A DNA stretch of 64,000 nt from Pseudopyrenochaeta lycopersici (taxonomy: Eukaryota; Ascomycota; Dothideomycetes; Pleosporales; Pseudopyrenochaetaceae), in NCBI GenBank assembly GCA_003313425.1, contig NHZP01000025.1, positions 124,001 through 188,000 on the forward strand, in the 5' to 3' direction. Made by a program: the position numbers and the translations under genes. The notes under the pieces were generated by a model, which searched no databases, was not told the DNA's origin, and saw only the letters and a list, made by a program, of their open reading frames with translations. Positions 44,475 to 54,828 of the stretch are shown here, piece after piece (the stretch's first letter is position 1; the number at the start of each line of letters is the position of its first letter).

Positions 44475-47400
44475 CAGTGTTCGAAATGGATGGAGGAGGA
44501 TCCTCCACCTCCATATCCATAAATCCATGGAGGTTTGGATGGATTGCCAAGCTCATTGGGTCCACCCATATGACACGCCCAATGTTTACAATCTACATAA
44601 TGAAAACCTTAAATAAACAGTGAATATCAAGTAAAGAGCTAAGGTCACATGAACTCGTTTGGTTAAGCTAGATATGATGGATTTTGAATGGCTATCTAAT
44701 TGCTAACCTGGCTGCTATTGTCGGAGTAGAGAGACTCTTTAAAGAGGACTATCTCATCGCGAGGATCCAGCTCTAGTTGAAATGGGAGATCGTCACCGCT
44801 GTTATTAAAGATATTGGCCATCTGACTGCCACGAAGCTCCTGAGTGTGCTCTCCTATCTCTACCAACCCATTTCTCCCCCAGTTAGCGAGGCAAATAGAG
44901 GCTTCTACTGAGTCCTCTCTTAGGCGAGCTCTACGCGGGGAGATCATGTTGCCGGCCAAGCTGAAGATCCTCTCTGCCTCACTGCTCATGGCCGGGATAG
45001 AGAGGATATCAATCGCCATCCGCGAGAGGCGCGGGTACTGAGCTTTGACGGAAGGCCTCATCCAGAATTCAAAGGGCGCTAAGGTAGAGTTGTGCTCGAG
45101 GCGATCAGCAAGATAGCTATCGAGCTCACTCTCAATCATAGGTGCAAGGGAGATCTTTCGAGTCTCCTCAAGAGCTTCATCAATTTGACGAAACTTTGGT
45201 TTCTTGCGTCGTCGTCGGTTGCCGGATATCTCTGAGAGAGCCTCCTGGGATGAGATTAATGGCCCAGAGATTAGTAGTTCCTCATACTCCTTTTGGTATA
45301 GCTCTTTGACGAGAGCAACACCGCTCTGAGCGTCTTCAAGGCCCCATTCTCGCTCCAAATATTGCCGCTTAAGGCGAGGATTAAGGAGGATCGCCGCTGT
45401 GTAGGCGGGCGTGCGGTCGGTGATTCTATAGTAGTAACTTGCTTTCTGCCAAGCCTGCTCAATTGCCACCCAGACTGGCTGATCAGGGGGATATTCAGCG
45501 TAATGGAGCTTCAGTTTCTCGAGATTCTCAAGGAGGATCTTCAGGACAGGTACAACGTCTGCGAATCCACTTGCAGAGGCCTCGTTTGGCCTACTTTCAA
45601 GCTTCTTAGTTCCGTCTTTAAAGGGCTCGAGTAGCTCTGCAATCTCTGCAATAATCGCCCAGTCGTCAGGCTTCATACGATTCTGGAGAATGATCCTCGT
45701 CACTGAGTCCTCAGGCCGCTCAGAGAGGGGTTTTTCGACCCGCTCTTTTACCAGATATTTAAGACGGAGTGTCTCAAGGTCTAGGAAGTGCTCAATTGCT
45801 CTACGGAGCCTTAGGGCGCGTACTATCATGTCGTAGGTTGAATTCCATCGAGTCGAGTTATTCATAATAAGGCTAAGAATCTGGGGATCGCCAGAAGCAT
45901 TTGGGTGACTCTCTTCCCATATAGTCTTTTGGGCGTTATTGAACCGTTGAAGTCGTCCTGGAGACCTTCGAATCCATCGAACAATAGTCGCGAGATGGCC
46001 AATTGGGCCCTTCTTTCGCCATGCGGTAACCTCATATTTTAGGTTATTAATATTAGCGACAACGTTCTCAAACATCTCGTAGTCTGCTCCCCAGAGGACC
46101 TCTTTGGCGACAATATTAATTATATGGCCAGAACAACGGAGGCGGCGCCAGCGAGGATTCAAGCAGAGCTCCTTGCAAATAAGCTCTACTGCCTTATCGT
46201 TATTTGTGGCGTTATCTAGTACAAAGTAACCAATCCTCTCTTGAATCCCGTAGTCGTTGATAACTCTTAGAACGTCAGTGCAGAGCTCTTTTCCACCATG
46301 AGTATCAGCTAACTCTGTAAGAGCTAAAAGAGCTGATTGGCACTTGCCATCTTTGTCAACCCAGTGAGCGACAACACCATTAAGAGCCTTTATCCTTCGG
46401 GAAGTCCAGACGTCAAAGGACAGGTGGATTTGGCTGCAAGAGCTTGTAAGAAGCTCCCTAATATCCGCCTTATGCTGCTTAAACTCTTGCATAACCCACC
46501 TCTGGACTGTGCGATCAGTTGGCAATCTTGATCGATTCGAAAAGGGCGTTAGGCGAGAGAGTAGTGTTCGAAAATAGGGGCTCTGAAGCTTATAGAAGGG
46601 GATATTGTCGAAAACCACTCATCTTAGGAGGTCCTTGTTAGAGATATCTTGATTAAACAACTGGGTGAGCTCGTTCAGGATCCGGCGCTGCACAGGGTCG
46701 TTTCTATCTAGGCTATCTAGGAGAGTTTCGTCGTCAAATTGGGCGTCGTGAGGAAGGTCTTTCTCTATCTCGAAGGTCGTATGATGGAGGTTTCTAAAGT
46801 GATCTCGGGCACTGCAGCGGCCTTTGGTGATATTAAGCTTGCAGGTTGACCTCCGGCCAATCGTATAACACGTATGGCATAAGAAATAGGTTAGAATAGC
46901 CCTCCGGCCATTGCCTTGATCCACTCGAGCCTCGAGAGGCACTCCATACTTCCACCACCATGCGCGAGTCTTGATAGCCTTTGATGGCAGAGTGAGGCCG
47001 TCAAGCGCCGGATCATCAAAATCCACCCAGGAGTAGTCGAAAGGCGATTGAAAAACAGGTCTACTATCCTTATTGGTGCGCTGCAGCCTAGTAGGGACCA
47101 GAACGTTCTCAGACTCCAGCTCTGTGAGTGACTCTTCATCCGAGGTCAAGTCAGCTCCATCAGATGGCGGTTGTGCAGAGGGCGAAGGAGCGTCAAGGGA
47201 TGATCGAGTTCGCTTTCTCGACTGGATAGCAGCCTGATAAGACGATTGCGACCCCTCTGGCGGCATTTGATTAGGTACTGGGCGAAATAGAGGTCAGTGA
47301 GTGAGGGAATGGAGAGAATCGCTGATGAGATGGATGAGACAACGTAAGAATCACCGCTGAGCACAGGCCAACTATCCACTTCACTGCGGCGACTATAGCT

Positions 47401-47529
47401 TCAGTATTCCCCAAAAGGATAGCTGAAACGTCTCTCATACGCCAAGAGGTCCTTCCAAACCTCCATGGCTCTCTGGAAATGGATGGAGGTCCATGGAGGT
47501 GGATTTACCTCCATCCGTTTCGAACACTG
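44475..47529 (-). mobile_element. hAT element 3, 3,055 bp
   Basis: Left end CAGTGTTCGAAATGGATGG at 44475, right end the complement of CAGTGTTCGAAACGGATGG ending at 47529. Subterminal CCATGGAGG/CCTCCATG repeats occur on both sides (44490-44545, 47460-47515). The 8-bp flanks differ (TCTCCTCT versus CAACAGGC), so no target duplication is left. Different terminal family from hAT elements 1 and 2. Confidence 0.88.
44696..47266 (-). pseudogene. hAT transposase 3 with a single nonsense codon
   Basis: Starts at ATG 47266 (MPPEGSQ) and ends at 44696, about 855 codons. BED-like region (FLCHTCYTIGRRS, HFRNLHH), then an in-frame TGA at 46619-46621, where related transposases have Trp (LLR-stop-VVFDNIPF). 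The rest is uninterrupted: RNase H-like core (QIHLSFDVWTSRRIKAL, YFVLDNATNND, RLRCSGHIINIV), NNSTRWNSTYDM, and the dimerisation domain (SRMAIDILSIPAMSSEAERI). One base change separates it from a full-length frame. Confidence 0.92.
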
Positions 47530-47601
47530 CAACAGGCCACCCAGTCACTCTTTCAGCTTCTATATGGAACCGTTACTGCTGGAGTCACTGGATTATTCGC
47601 G

Positions 47602-48993
47602 TTAGTTGAGTCCCTTTGTGTATGCCTTGTACAGATCGCCAAACTTCATCTTTGAGAGCGAGGGCCCAAACTTCATCTTTGAGAGCGCGGGCTCGGAACA
47701 TTCAGAGCTTGGAGAGACTTCCTGGAGTGCTTTGTGGAAATGTTTGGCGCGGAGTACTCGCCTCTCCGTAGGTTCGCCTGCTTGCTCTCTCTTCCGGGTT
47801 CTTCTTGCCCTGATGCCTGTCTGAAATTTCTTCGCTCCGTTCATGCCGAAGATGTCCTCGTAGACGTGTGCCAGCGCAGCTGCGACACAGACATTTTTGA
47901 GATCGGAGCCGGTGTAGTTTGGCGCTGATTTCGCAATGGCGGCGAGGTCCACGTCCGGCCCCAGCTTTTCGCCTCGGAGATGAATCTTCAATATCGCCTC
48001 CCTAGCCTCGACTGTAGGGACGTCGATCAAAATCCGCTGTTGGAAGCGTCTCACCACCGCCGGATCCAGGTCTGATATTCTGTTCGTTGCCATGATGATG
48101 AAAACACCCGCCGCGCTACTTCCAGAGGACCCATCCCACTCGCGGAGAAACTGGTTATTGATGGTCCGATACCATCCTTCGTCGCCTGCCGTGCGGCTCT
48201 TGAAGAGGCCGTCGGCTTCGTCGATAAACAGCACGCAGGGCTTGATCTTCTTGGCGAGACCAAAGGTGGCTCTGATCATTTTCTCGCTCTCTCCATGCCA
48301 CTTGTTGAACATGTCTGCGCCAGAGACCTCCAGAAATGCTGCTCCAGACTCCTTTGCCACTGCTTGCGCTAACAGAGTCTTGCCCGTTCCTGGAGGGCCG
48401 TGAAGTAGCACGCCGGATCCTTTCGATTTCGCAAGCACGCCATAAGTGAAAGCCTCTGGAGAAAGCAAAGAGAGCATGATCAACGATCGAATAGTCTCTA
48501 TCACGACTGTAGATACGTAGACATCGTTGAAAGTGACATCTATCTTGTCTGGAAGAGCTATCAGCGTCTATGAAATGATGGCTCCTGACAACATGTCCTT
48601 ACACGGCGCTCTAATACACGGCAGCAGCGACTTCTCGTATTCGTTGCACTGCTTCTCGAGGCCATCCAGCTTGCCAGCCCACTCCTCCGCCTCCTCTAGG
48701 CTACACAAGTGGTCCAAGATATGCGGACCTTCGGGGGAGACGAGAAATACGGTAGCGCCGGCCTTTGTTCCATCGCTCAGGTCGAAACATAGCTCAAAGT
48801 AGTCTCCGTTTGGCCAATGCGTGTCCAGGTCGGCCAAGGACAATTCGAAGACGTTTGCAGCAAAACCAAGCTCTCCAGACTCCACAGCTTCCGGGCAGAA
48901 AGGCAAAACCCAAGGAAACTCATCGGCAGCCCTGTCCTCCAGGCCGAAAACTTCCGCTTCGAGTCGGCATTCCTCCAGTGAATCATGTGACAT
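47602..48993 (-). pseudogene. AAA-family ATPase (Msp1/ATAD1-like) with an in-frame stop
   Basis: Minus-strand frame from ATG 48993 to a stop at 47602, interrupted once by TAG at about 48568 without change of frame. The N-terminal part is acidic and has no known fold. After the stop: FNDVYVSTVVIETIRSL, the linker typical of the Msp1-like group, Walker A GPPGTGKT, Walker B VLFIDEAD, sensor-1 MATNR, Arg-finger region DPAVVRRFQQR, and a C-terminal lid. The closest class is the AAA proteins related to mitochondrial Msp1, but no membrane anchor is seen. The tail carries a 9-residue duplication (LSKMKFG twice, 47640-47700). An alternative is that translation starts after the TAG (ATG near 48478). 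The LTR of copia element 2 lies about 100 bp upstream of the start and may remove its promoter. Confidence 0.8.
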
Positions 48994-49096
48994 TTTTTGG
49001 CGACGGTATGTAGCTTCACTCTCTCAGTCACGAAACAAGCACGAAAACTTGAATCGTATCAGATGGAAGCCGGGGGCTGGCGAGACGGTATCAGTT

Positions 49097-49262
49097 TGTC
49101 AGATTGTCAAATACAAGGAAAGAGCGATAAATAGTAGGACCGATAACTATTGCGATCTACGGAACCTCCGGAAGCAGAGGAGCTATAAAAAAAAGAACAG
49201 ACAGAACAACAATAAATCAAGAATCAATTTTTCTGACCAACACATTCATTAAAATTCTGACA
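49097..49262 (+). repeat. 5' LTR of copia element 2, 166 bp
   Basis: TGTCAGATTGTCAAATAC ... AAAATTCTGACA. Contains TATAAAA at 49184-49190, a likely promoter for the element RNA. It is followed by TTAAGAGTCTCACTGCCTCG, the conserved presumed primer-binding region. Confidence 0.9.
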
Positions 49263-49299
49263 ATTAAGAGTCTCACTGCCTCGATTACACACCGAAACG

Positions 49300-50619
49300 A
49301 TGGCAACCCTAAGCACAAGGGACGCGACTGTCGTCCTAACCGATTACAACAGCTGGACGGCCTGGTACCGCCAGTTTAAGATGAAGTGCGAATCATTGAG
49401 GAACTGGCCCCTCGTCGACCCGGAAGGTACTGAAGAACCGAAACGGAAGCCAACAGTTCCACGATTACCGAACATTGCCGATTATCAACCTGCAGCGACA
49501 GTTTTGGCGAGGAGCACTACGTCAAGCTCTCGAACGCGCGGAAACACGCAACCAACACAACAAGAGGAGATTCCTTCCGCTACTATTCCAACAAGGATCT
49601 CCGAACTCTCCCAGAGTGGACAGGAAGCATATAAAGAGGACCGCGATGACTATAAGATACACCTTGAATCGTACAAGCTCTTAGATAAGAAACATCAAGA
49701 AGAAAGGACGAAGTACGAGAAGCTGATCGAGCATATACTAGCCACTGTCTCACCTCATCTGCAACTAAGCTGCTGTGAGTCGGGCAAGTCGGTCCGGGAA
49801 TGAGTAACCTCCCTCCGGGAGACGTTAGGTGTTGACCCACAGGAAGAACGAACTAAAGCGCGAGAGAAGTACCACGCTGCACTCAGGCCAATGAGAACCC
49901 CAAGCAATTGGGAAACATGGCTGACCGACTACGATCGAGCAGCAACCCGAGCTGAAACCCTAGAGGTTAGCGAAGCGCTGCAAACAGAAGATGTGAAAAA
50001 TGACTTCCTAGGCGCTGTCTCGAAGGTGGCCCCAACATGGGTAGCTGCCTTCTCCGGTCCTGGATATGACAGAACGACCATTAATAGGAAGAAGATGATG
50101 AAACTCTTCCGCGACCATATGAGCCTACCCCACCCATTAAAGGGCACGCAGAAGAGCGCTTTCGCTGCGGGAGAAGCATCATACGTCTCTAACGGTGCAT
50201 CCGTTCAGGGCACACAAAATGGGGACGCCCTGAGTGTGTCGGAAAGAGCGCCATCTGCCCCCTCACAGGGCGGCCAGGGGAAACCCAGGCAGAAACGAAA
50301 ACGCGATGGTCAAATGACCAAATCCAAGCAGTTCCCGATTGGGAATACAACGGCAGCTGGAGATGATTGTCCTGCTTGTGGACAGCGCCACAACTTATTA
50401 GACTGTTACTACGTATATACCGAAAAGGCACCCAAGTGGTTTAAGCCAAATCAAAGTATCACTAAACTGATACAGTACAAAATTGATAATGATAATGACT
50501 TACAGAGGGCGATACAGGAATCAAGCCCAGGGGCCAAGAAACCGCGCCTTTCCGCCGCATCGCGATCGATTACGCCGCGCATTAAAATATCACAAACACC
50601 AGACCTATCAACAGATTGA
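49300..50619 (+). pseudogene. copia element 2 gag with a nonsense codon
   Basis: Starts at ATG 49300 (MATLSTRDAT) with the family segment LTDYNSWTAWYRQFKMKC. An in-frame TGA at about 49801 replaces the Trp of REW seen in element 1; the frame then continues open through PMRTPSNWETWLTDYDRA to a zinc-knuckle-like CPACGQRHNLLDC and ends in TGA at 50617-50619. Apart from that stop it is about 440 codons and uninterrupted. Without gag the copy could move only with proteins supplied by relatives. Confidence 0.88.
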
Positions 50620-50622
50620 CTA
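50617..50622 (+). promoter_or_regulatory. Possible gag-pol stop-readthrough site (TGA CTA)
   Basis: gag ends in TGA followed directly by CTA, and pol continues in the same frame (LEGRVIATTEAV) into the protease. UGA CUA is an established leaky-stop context in fungi and animals. Re-initiation at ATG 50656 is an alternative in this copy. Confidence 0.5.
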
Positions 50623-50655
50623 GAAGGTCGTGTTATAGCAACTACTGAAGCGGTC

Positions 50656-53600
50656 ATGGCCGCATCAACGTTCAACGCCAGTGGTCGAGAATACCCACTT
50701 AAGAATGCATTCATCCTTGACTCCGGCTCGACCGCACACATCTGCAATAACATCAACCGAATCGAACACCTTCGCGAGCCGGTAATGGGAGACTGCATTT
50801 GGGTAGGCAATACACGAGTCTGGATTAAAGGCTATGGAACAGTGTACGTCAAAACCCAAGGAGTGGAAAGTAAGCATACTCTAAGGCTTGATAACGTGTT
50901 TTGGTGTCCTGACCTCCTCTGTAACCTGGTGTCATTCAGGCTACTTAGAAGACAGGGGATCTGGTGGGATAATAAACAAGAGCCAACGACACTACGGAGA
51001 TGGGACAACTCAATCATCGCATACCTGACAGAAGCACACGACCAATGGGTACTCGAGCAATCAGATGCAAACGACAGTGCCTTTCACACCCGATTCAACT
51101 CTCGAACCAAGCGGGCGCCACAAAGAGCAAGTGCAGTACTATGGCATAAGCGCCTAGGGCATCCAGGGCCCGCAGTGATCGAACACCTCGTCCAACAATC
51201 TGAGGGGGTGCGCATCAAAGGCGTCACTACAGTCGAGTGCGACGCATGTGGGAGAGCCAAATCAAAGCGCAGGATCCGCAGAGAACCTCGACTGAGCGAA
51301 GAAGGGCCGGGAGAACGAATCGCGATCGACTTTCACGACTACGAAGTCGGAAGCTACTCAAAGGAAAAGAGCCAAATGCTTATCACTGACCGATTCTCGG
51401 CATATAACTGGGATTTCTACTTCACCGACAACAGACCAGCACGATCTATTATTCGATTACTGGATAATTTTACTTGCTTCCTATATACGCAGTTCAATAT
51501 TTCTGTAAAAGTTATTGAGACGGACAACGAGATAGTGACCGTCAAGCCAGAAGTTAAGAGATGGTGCACGTCCAAAGGCATAAAGGTCGAGCCTTCTGCT
51601 CCTGATACCCAATCACAGAATGGCGGAGGAGAACGCTCAGGGGGTGTGATAAAAGAAAAGGCACGTACGATACGGCTGGATGCTAACCTTCCCTGGGAAC
51701 TATGGCCAGAAATCACAAGAGCGGCAGTATACCTATACAATAGAACGCCGAACTACTCAAACCGCTGGAAAAGCCCATACAAGGTATTCTTCACAAGGGT
51801 TGCTGCTATGAATGGTATCGTCACTGGACCACGGAAACCAAACCAAGCTCATCTTAAAGCATATGGCTGCAAGGCATTTGCAATGACCGACGATACCCAC
51901 CGAGGAAAGTCGCGACTGCAACGCTTGGATCCAAAAGCCTGGATTGGCTATCTTATTGGCTATCAATCTACAAACATCTACCGAGTTTGGATCCCGTCAC
52001 TAGCTAAAGTTATCAACACAAGAGACGTAGTCTTCGACGAAAGCGTAGTGTTTAGTGGCAAAACGGAAGACCTCATGGATAACCTTATGCACAACACCCT
52101 GCAGGAGATTGCAACGTGGGTGAAAACGATTGAACTGCCTACACCACCGCGACAGGAACAGCCTGAGACTGGGTCGTTCTACGAAGACGATACAATAATG
52201 GGAGAGAGTTCAAGTCCACAAGGTCAAAAGTCAAGAGGTTGCCGAAGTAGAAAAGCGATGGACTCATACCCAACGCCGCCAGACACTCCGCCACCTGTAG
52301 CTCTCCTTAGCCAGGCGTGGACTGACGAACTTGAAGCTAATAGCATGACGACACAGGGCTCGTCAAAAACAGAACCATGGGCAGCAGCATTTATGGCCGG
52401 CACTCAAGCAGGGCACGTAGGGGAACACGAAGGCAAGCTCATTGACAAGGCACAGCTGAAGAGAATGCTGGCAAAGGGGGTGAAGCCTCACCGAAACCAA
52501 TTGCCACCTCTGCCGACGACTTACTCAAAGCTTGAAGATCATCCTCTGTACGAAATGTTCAAGGAAGCAGAACGAGAACACCTAAGGAGCCATGAACAAA
52601 TGAAGTCCTGGGCTGAAGTGCCAATCACTCCCATCAAACGGAAAGGTCACCAAATATTAGACTGCATGTGGGTGTATACCTACAAATTGGACAAACACCA
52701 TCGCCTTATTAAATGCAAAGCACGACTGGTCGTTCGCGGCGATCAGCAACGAAACATCACGTCACAAGACACATACGCAGCCACTTTAGCCAGCAGGTCT
52801 TTTCGAATGCTCATGGCAATCGCTGCCAAGTTCAACCTTGAACTCAAACAGTACGACGTTACTAACGCATTCGTGCATGCAACCATAGATAGAGAAATCT
52901 ACATGAGAATGCCACGAGGATACCAGAAGCCTGGAACGATCCTTAAGCTTGAAAAGGCACTTTACGGTCTTCGAATTTCACCGCTCCTATGGCAGAAAGA
53001 ATTCGTCTCAACCCTCACCAAACTAGGCTTCAAACAAGTGCCACATGAGGCCTGCTGCATGATCAAGGATGGCATTATCATCTTCTTTTACGTCGATGAC
53101 ATTATCTTAGCCTATCACCAGAAGAAGGAGGTAGAAGCTCAACAAGCTATCAAGGCTCTTCAAGAAAGATACACCTTCACAGGTGGAGAAGACCTGCAAT
53201 GGTTCCTTGGCGTTGAAGTTATCAGAGACCGAGAACAACGATTAATTCAACTCTCCCAGTTGGCCTATGCCGACAAAATTAGCAGACTTGCAGATAGGAA
53301 AGATGTCCGACATGATACCCCAATGGCAAGCGTTGAACTCCAGCCACGCGAGGGATTAGCATCACCTTCAGAAGTCAACAAATACCAGCGTAAGATTGGT
53401 TCCTTACTATTTGCCGCCGTTACAACACGACCAGATATAGCCTTCGCAACATCGCGCCTTGCACGCTTCCTCGTCAACCCTGGCACGGAGCATCAGGAGG
53501 CTGCTGACAGAGTCCTGCTCTACCTTGCAGCGACAAAATCAAGAGCACTCCAATTGGGAGGAGGCGACAAGCTTGAAGTAGCCAGCGACGCATCATTTGC

Positions 53601-54117
53601 CGATAATACAGTCGATAGAAAGAGTTCGCAAGGTTATGTGATTAAGCTATTCGGTGGTCTTGTTACCTGGAGAGCAAGTAAACAGGACACGGTCACTACC
53701 TCAACGACTGAAGCAGAACTGCTCGCACTCTCCCAAGTAGCAAAGGAAGCTATCTTTACCTCGCGACTTCTCAAGGAGCTCCAGGTATCATTGCCGGAGT
53801 CGACTATTACAATTCAATGCGACAATACACAGACAATTCGACTTGTTACGGAAGAGATTGCAAAACTTCAAACCAAACTTCGACATGTAGACATCCACAA
53901 CCACTGGCTACGACAAGAAGTATTGCTGGGACGAATTCAAGTTAAATACGTAGCGTCCTCGCAAATGCTAGCAGACGGACTTACCAAAGCGCTGCCCTCA
54001 AACAAATGGGAGAACTTTCTTAATCAATTAGGACTGGTAAACAAGAAACCGGCCTTAGCAAAAGAGTTAAAACTCGAAGACATACAGACTCAAATAGAGG
54101 ATCTGACAATCGCATAA
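50656..54117 (+). CDS. copia element 2 pol polyprotein, intact
   Basis: 1,153 residues from ATG 50656, open further upstream to the gag stop. Domains in order: aspartic protease (FILDSGSTAHI, residue ~20), GAG-pre-integrase (WHKRLGHPGPAVIEHLV, ~170), integrase core with ERIAIDFHDYE, ETDNEIVTV and PSAPDTQSQNGGGERS (~220-330), reverse transcriptase (LDCMWVYTYKLDK at ~670, QYDVTNAFVHA, FFYVDDIILAY at ~815), and RNase H (SDASFADNTVDRKSSQGY, TTEAELLALSQ, ~975-1030). Order and motifs are those of Ty1/copia. Every catalytic motif that I can check is present and there is no frameshift. The stop at 54117 lies 48 bp before the 3' LTR, and a purine-rich run (CTGAGGGAGTG) precedes that LTR as polypurine tract. 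Confidence 0.95.
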   Translation: MAASTFNASGREYPLKNAFILDSGSTAHICNNINRIEHLREPVMGDCIWVGNTRVWIKGYGTVYVKTQGVESKHTLRLDNVFWCPDLLCNLVSFRLLRRQGIWWDNKQEPTTLRRWDNSIIAYLTEAHDQWVLEQSDANDSAFHTRFNSRTKRAPQRASAVLWHKRLGHPGPAVIEHLVQQSEGVRIKGVTTVECDACGRAKSKRRIRREPRLSEEGPGERIAIDFHDYEVGSYSKEKSQMLITDRFSAYNWDFYFTDNRPARSIIRLLDNFTCFLYTQFNISVKVIETDNEIVTVKPEVKRWCTSKGIKVEPSAPDTQSQNGGGERSGGVIKEKARTIRLDANLPWELWPEITRAAVYLYNRTPNYSNRWKSPYKVFFTRVAAMNGIVTGPRKPNQAHLKAYGCKAFAMTDDTHRGKSRLQRLDPKAWIGYLIGYQSTNIYRVWIPSLAKVINTRDVVFDESVVFSGKTEDLMDNLMHNTLQEIATWVKTIELPTPPRQEQPETGSFYEDDTIMGESSSPQGQKSRGCRSRKAMDSYPTPPDTPPPVALLSQAWTDELEANSMTTQGSSKTEPWAAAFMAGTQAGHVGEHEGKLIDKAQLKRMLAKGVKPHRNQLPPLPTTYSKLEDHPLYEMFKEAEREHLRSHEQMKSWAEVPITPIKRKGHQILDCMWVYTYKLDKHHRLIKCKARLVVRGDQQRNITSQDTYAATLASRSFRMLMAIAAKFNLELKQYDVTNAFVHATIDREIYMRMPRGYQKPGTILKLEKALYGLRISPLLWQKEFVSTLTKLGFKQVPHEACCMIKDGIIIFFYVDDIILAYHQKKEVEAQQAIKALQERYTFTGGEDLQWFLGVEVIRDREQRLIQLSQLAYADKISRLADRKDVRHDTPMASVELQPREGLASPSEVNKYQRKIGSLLFAAVTTRPDIAFATSRLARFLVNPGTEHQEAADRVLLYLAATKSRALQLGGGDKLEVASDASFADNTVDRKSSQGYVIKLFGGLVTWRASKQDTVTTSTTEAELLALSQVAKEAIFTSRLLKELQVSLPESTITIQCDNTQTIRLVTEEIAKLQTKLRHVDIHNHWLRQEVLLGRIQVKYVASSQMLADGLTKALPSNKWENFLNQLGLVNKKPALAKELKLEDIQTQIEDLTIA

Positions 54118-54165
54118 GATATAGGTTTGTGGCAGCTTAGAAGATCACTCTAAGCTGAGGGAGTG

Positions 54166-54328
54166 TGTCAGATTGTCAAATACAAGGAAAGAACGATAAA
54201 TAGTAGGACCGATAACTATTGCGATCTACGGAACCTCCGGAAGCAGAGGAGCTATAGAAAAAAGGAACAGACAGAACACAATAAAATGGTGACCCCTTCT
54301 GACCAAAAACATTCATTAAATTCTGACA
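54166..54328 (+). repeat. 3' LTR of copia element 2, 163 bp
   Basis: TGTCAGATTGTCAAATAC ... TTAAATTCTGACA. The first 110 bp match the 5' LTR closely; the last third is closer to the solo LTR at 25564-25741 (both have CCCTTCTGACCAAAAA) than to its own 5' partner. Confidence 0.9.
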
Positions 54329-54828
54329 CCTGGAGTCTAGGGGTCTACTTGACTTGGTCCTAGGCGATGAACCAAGACCTGATGATACTCCTATGACTTC
54401 AACCTCTCGACATATAGCTAGCGTAAGAGCTAGAGGGGGTATGCGGCCACATCCAAGGCCAGCTGATCAGTGCTTGATTTGGATCGGACTGGTATGGATT
54501 GGAGCTGGATATTGACTCATCTGCTTCGGACTGGATTGACAGCTGCTGTGGATTGGATCCGATGCGTCTGGAGCTCCTGGAGCTCCAATGGTTATACCTA
54601 ATTCGGTAATAGTACGTCTAGTCTTGGTGTTTTGATTGGTTGAGAAGCTCTCGAATGCGCGGACCACCTAGCAACATGAGACTCATGACTCTATCGATAG
54701 TTTTACTACCAATTACTCGCAAAAACGCGTCGCAGAGCATTTTTTGCATGTACACAAATGGCTCTATATAACAACCTGCAGGCAAGTAGTGAAAACTTAC
54801 CTCACCTTCCTCAGTCGCCATCATCACC
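54329..54828. other. Upstream region of hAT transposase 4
   Basis: Non-coding. Repeated GGATTGGA and GGAGCTCC motifs between 54480 and 54595 look like hAT subterminal repeats; CAGTGCTTGATTTGGATCGG at 54470 is a candidate left end, but I found no matching right end. Confidence 0.4.
54764..54770 (+). promoter_or_regulatory. TATA box of hAT transposase 4
   Basis: TATATAA about 60 bp before the ATG at 54829, in a suitable position for a core promoter. Confidence 0.4.

Larger units (their letters stand above)
49097..54328 (+). mobile_element. Ty1/copia element 2, near-complete, 5.2 kb
   Basis: Two LTRs in direct orientation, gag with one stop, and a complete pol. The 5-bp flanks differ (CAGTT at 49092-49096, CCTGG at 54329-54333), and the LTRs differ clearly in their 3' thirds, so this is old or recombinant. 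Confidence 0.93.
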
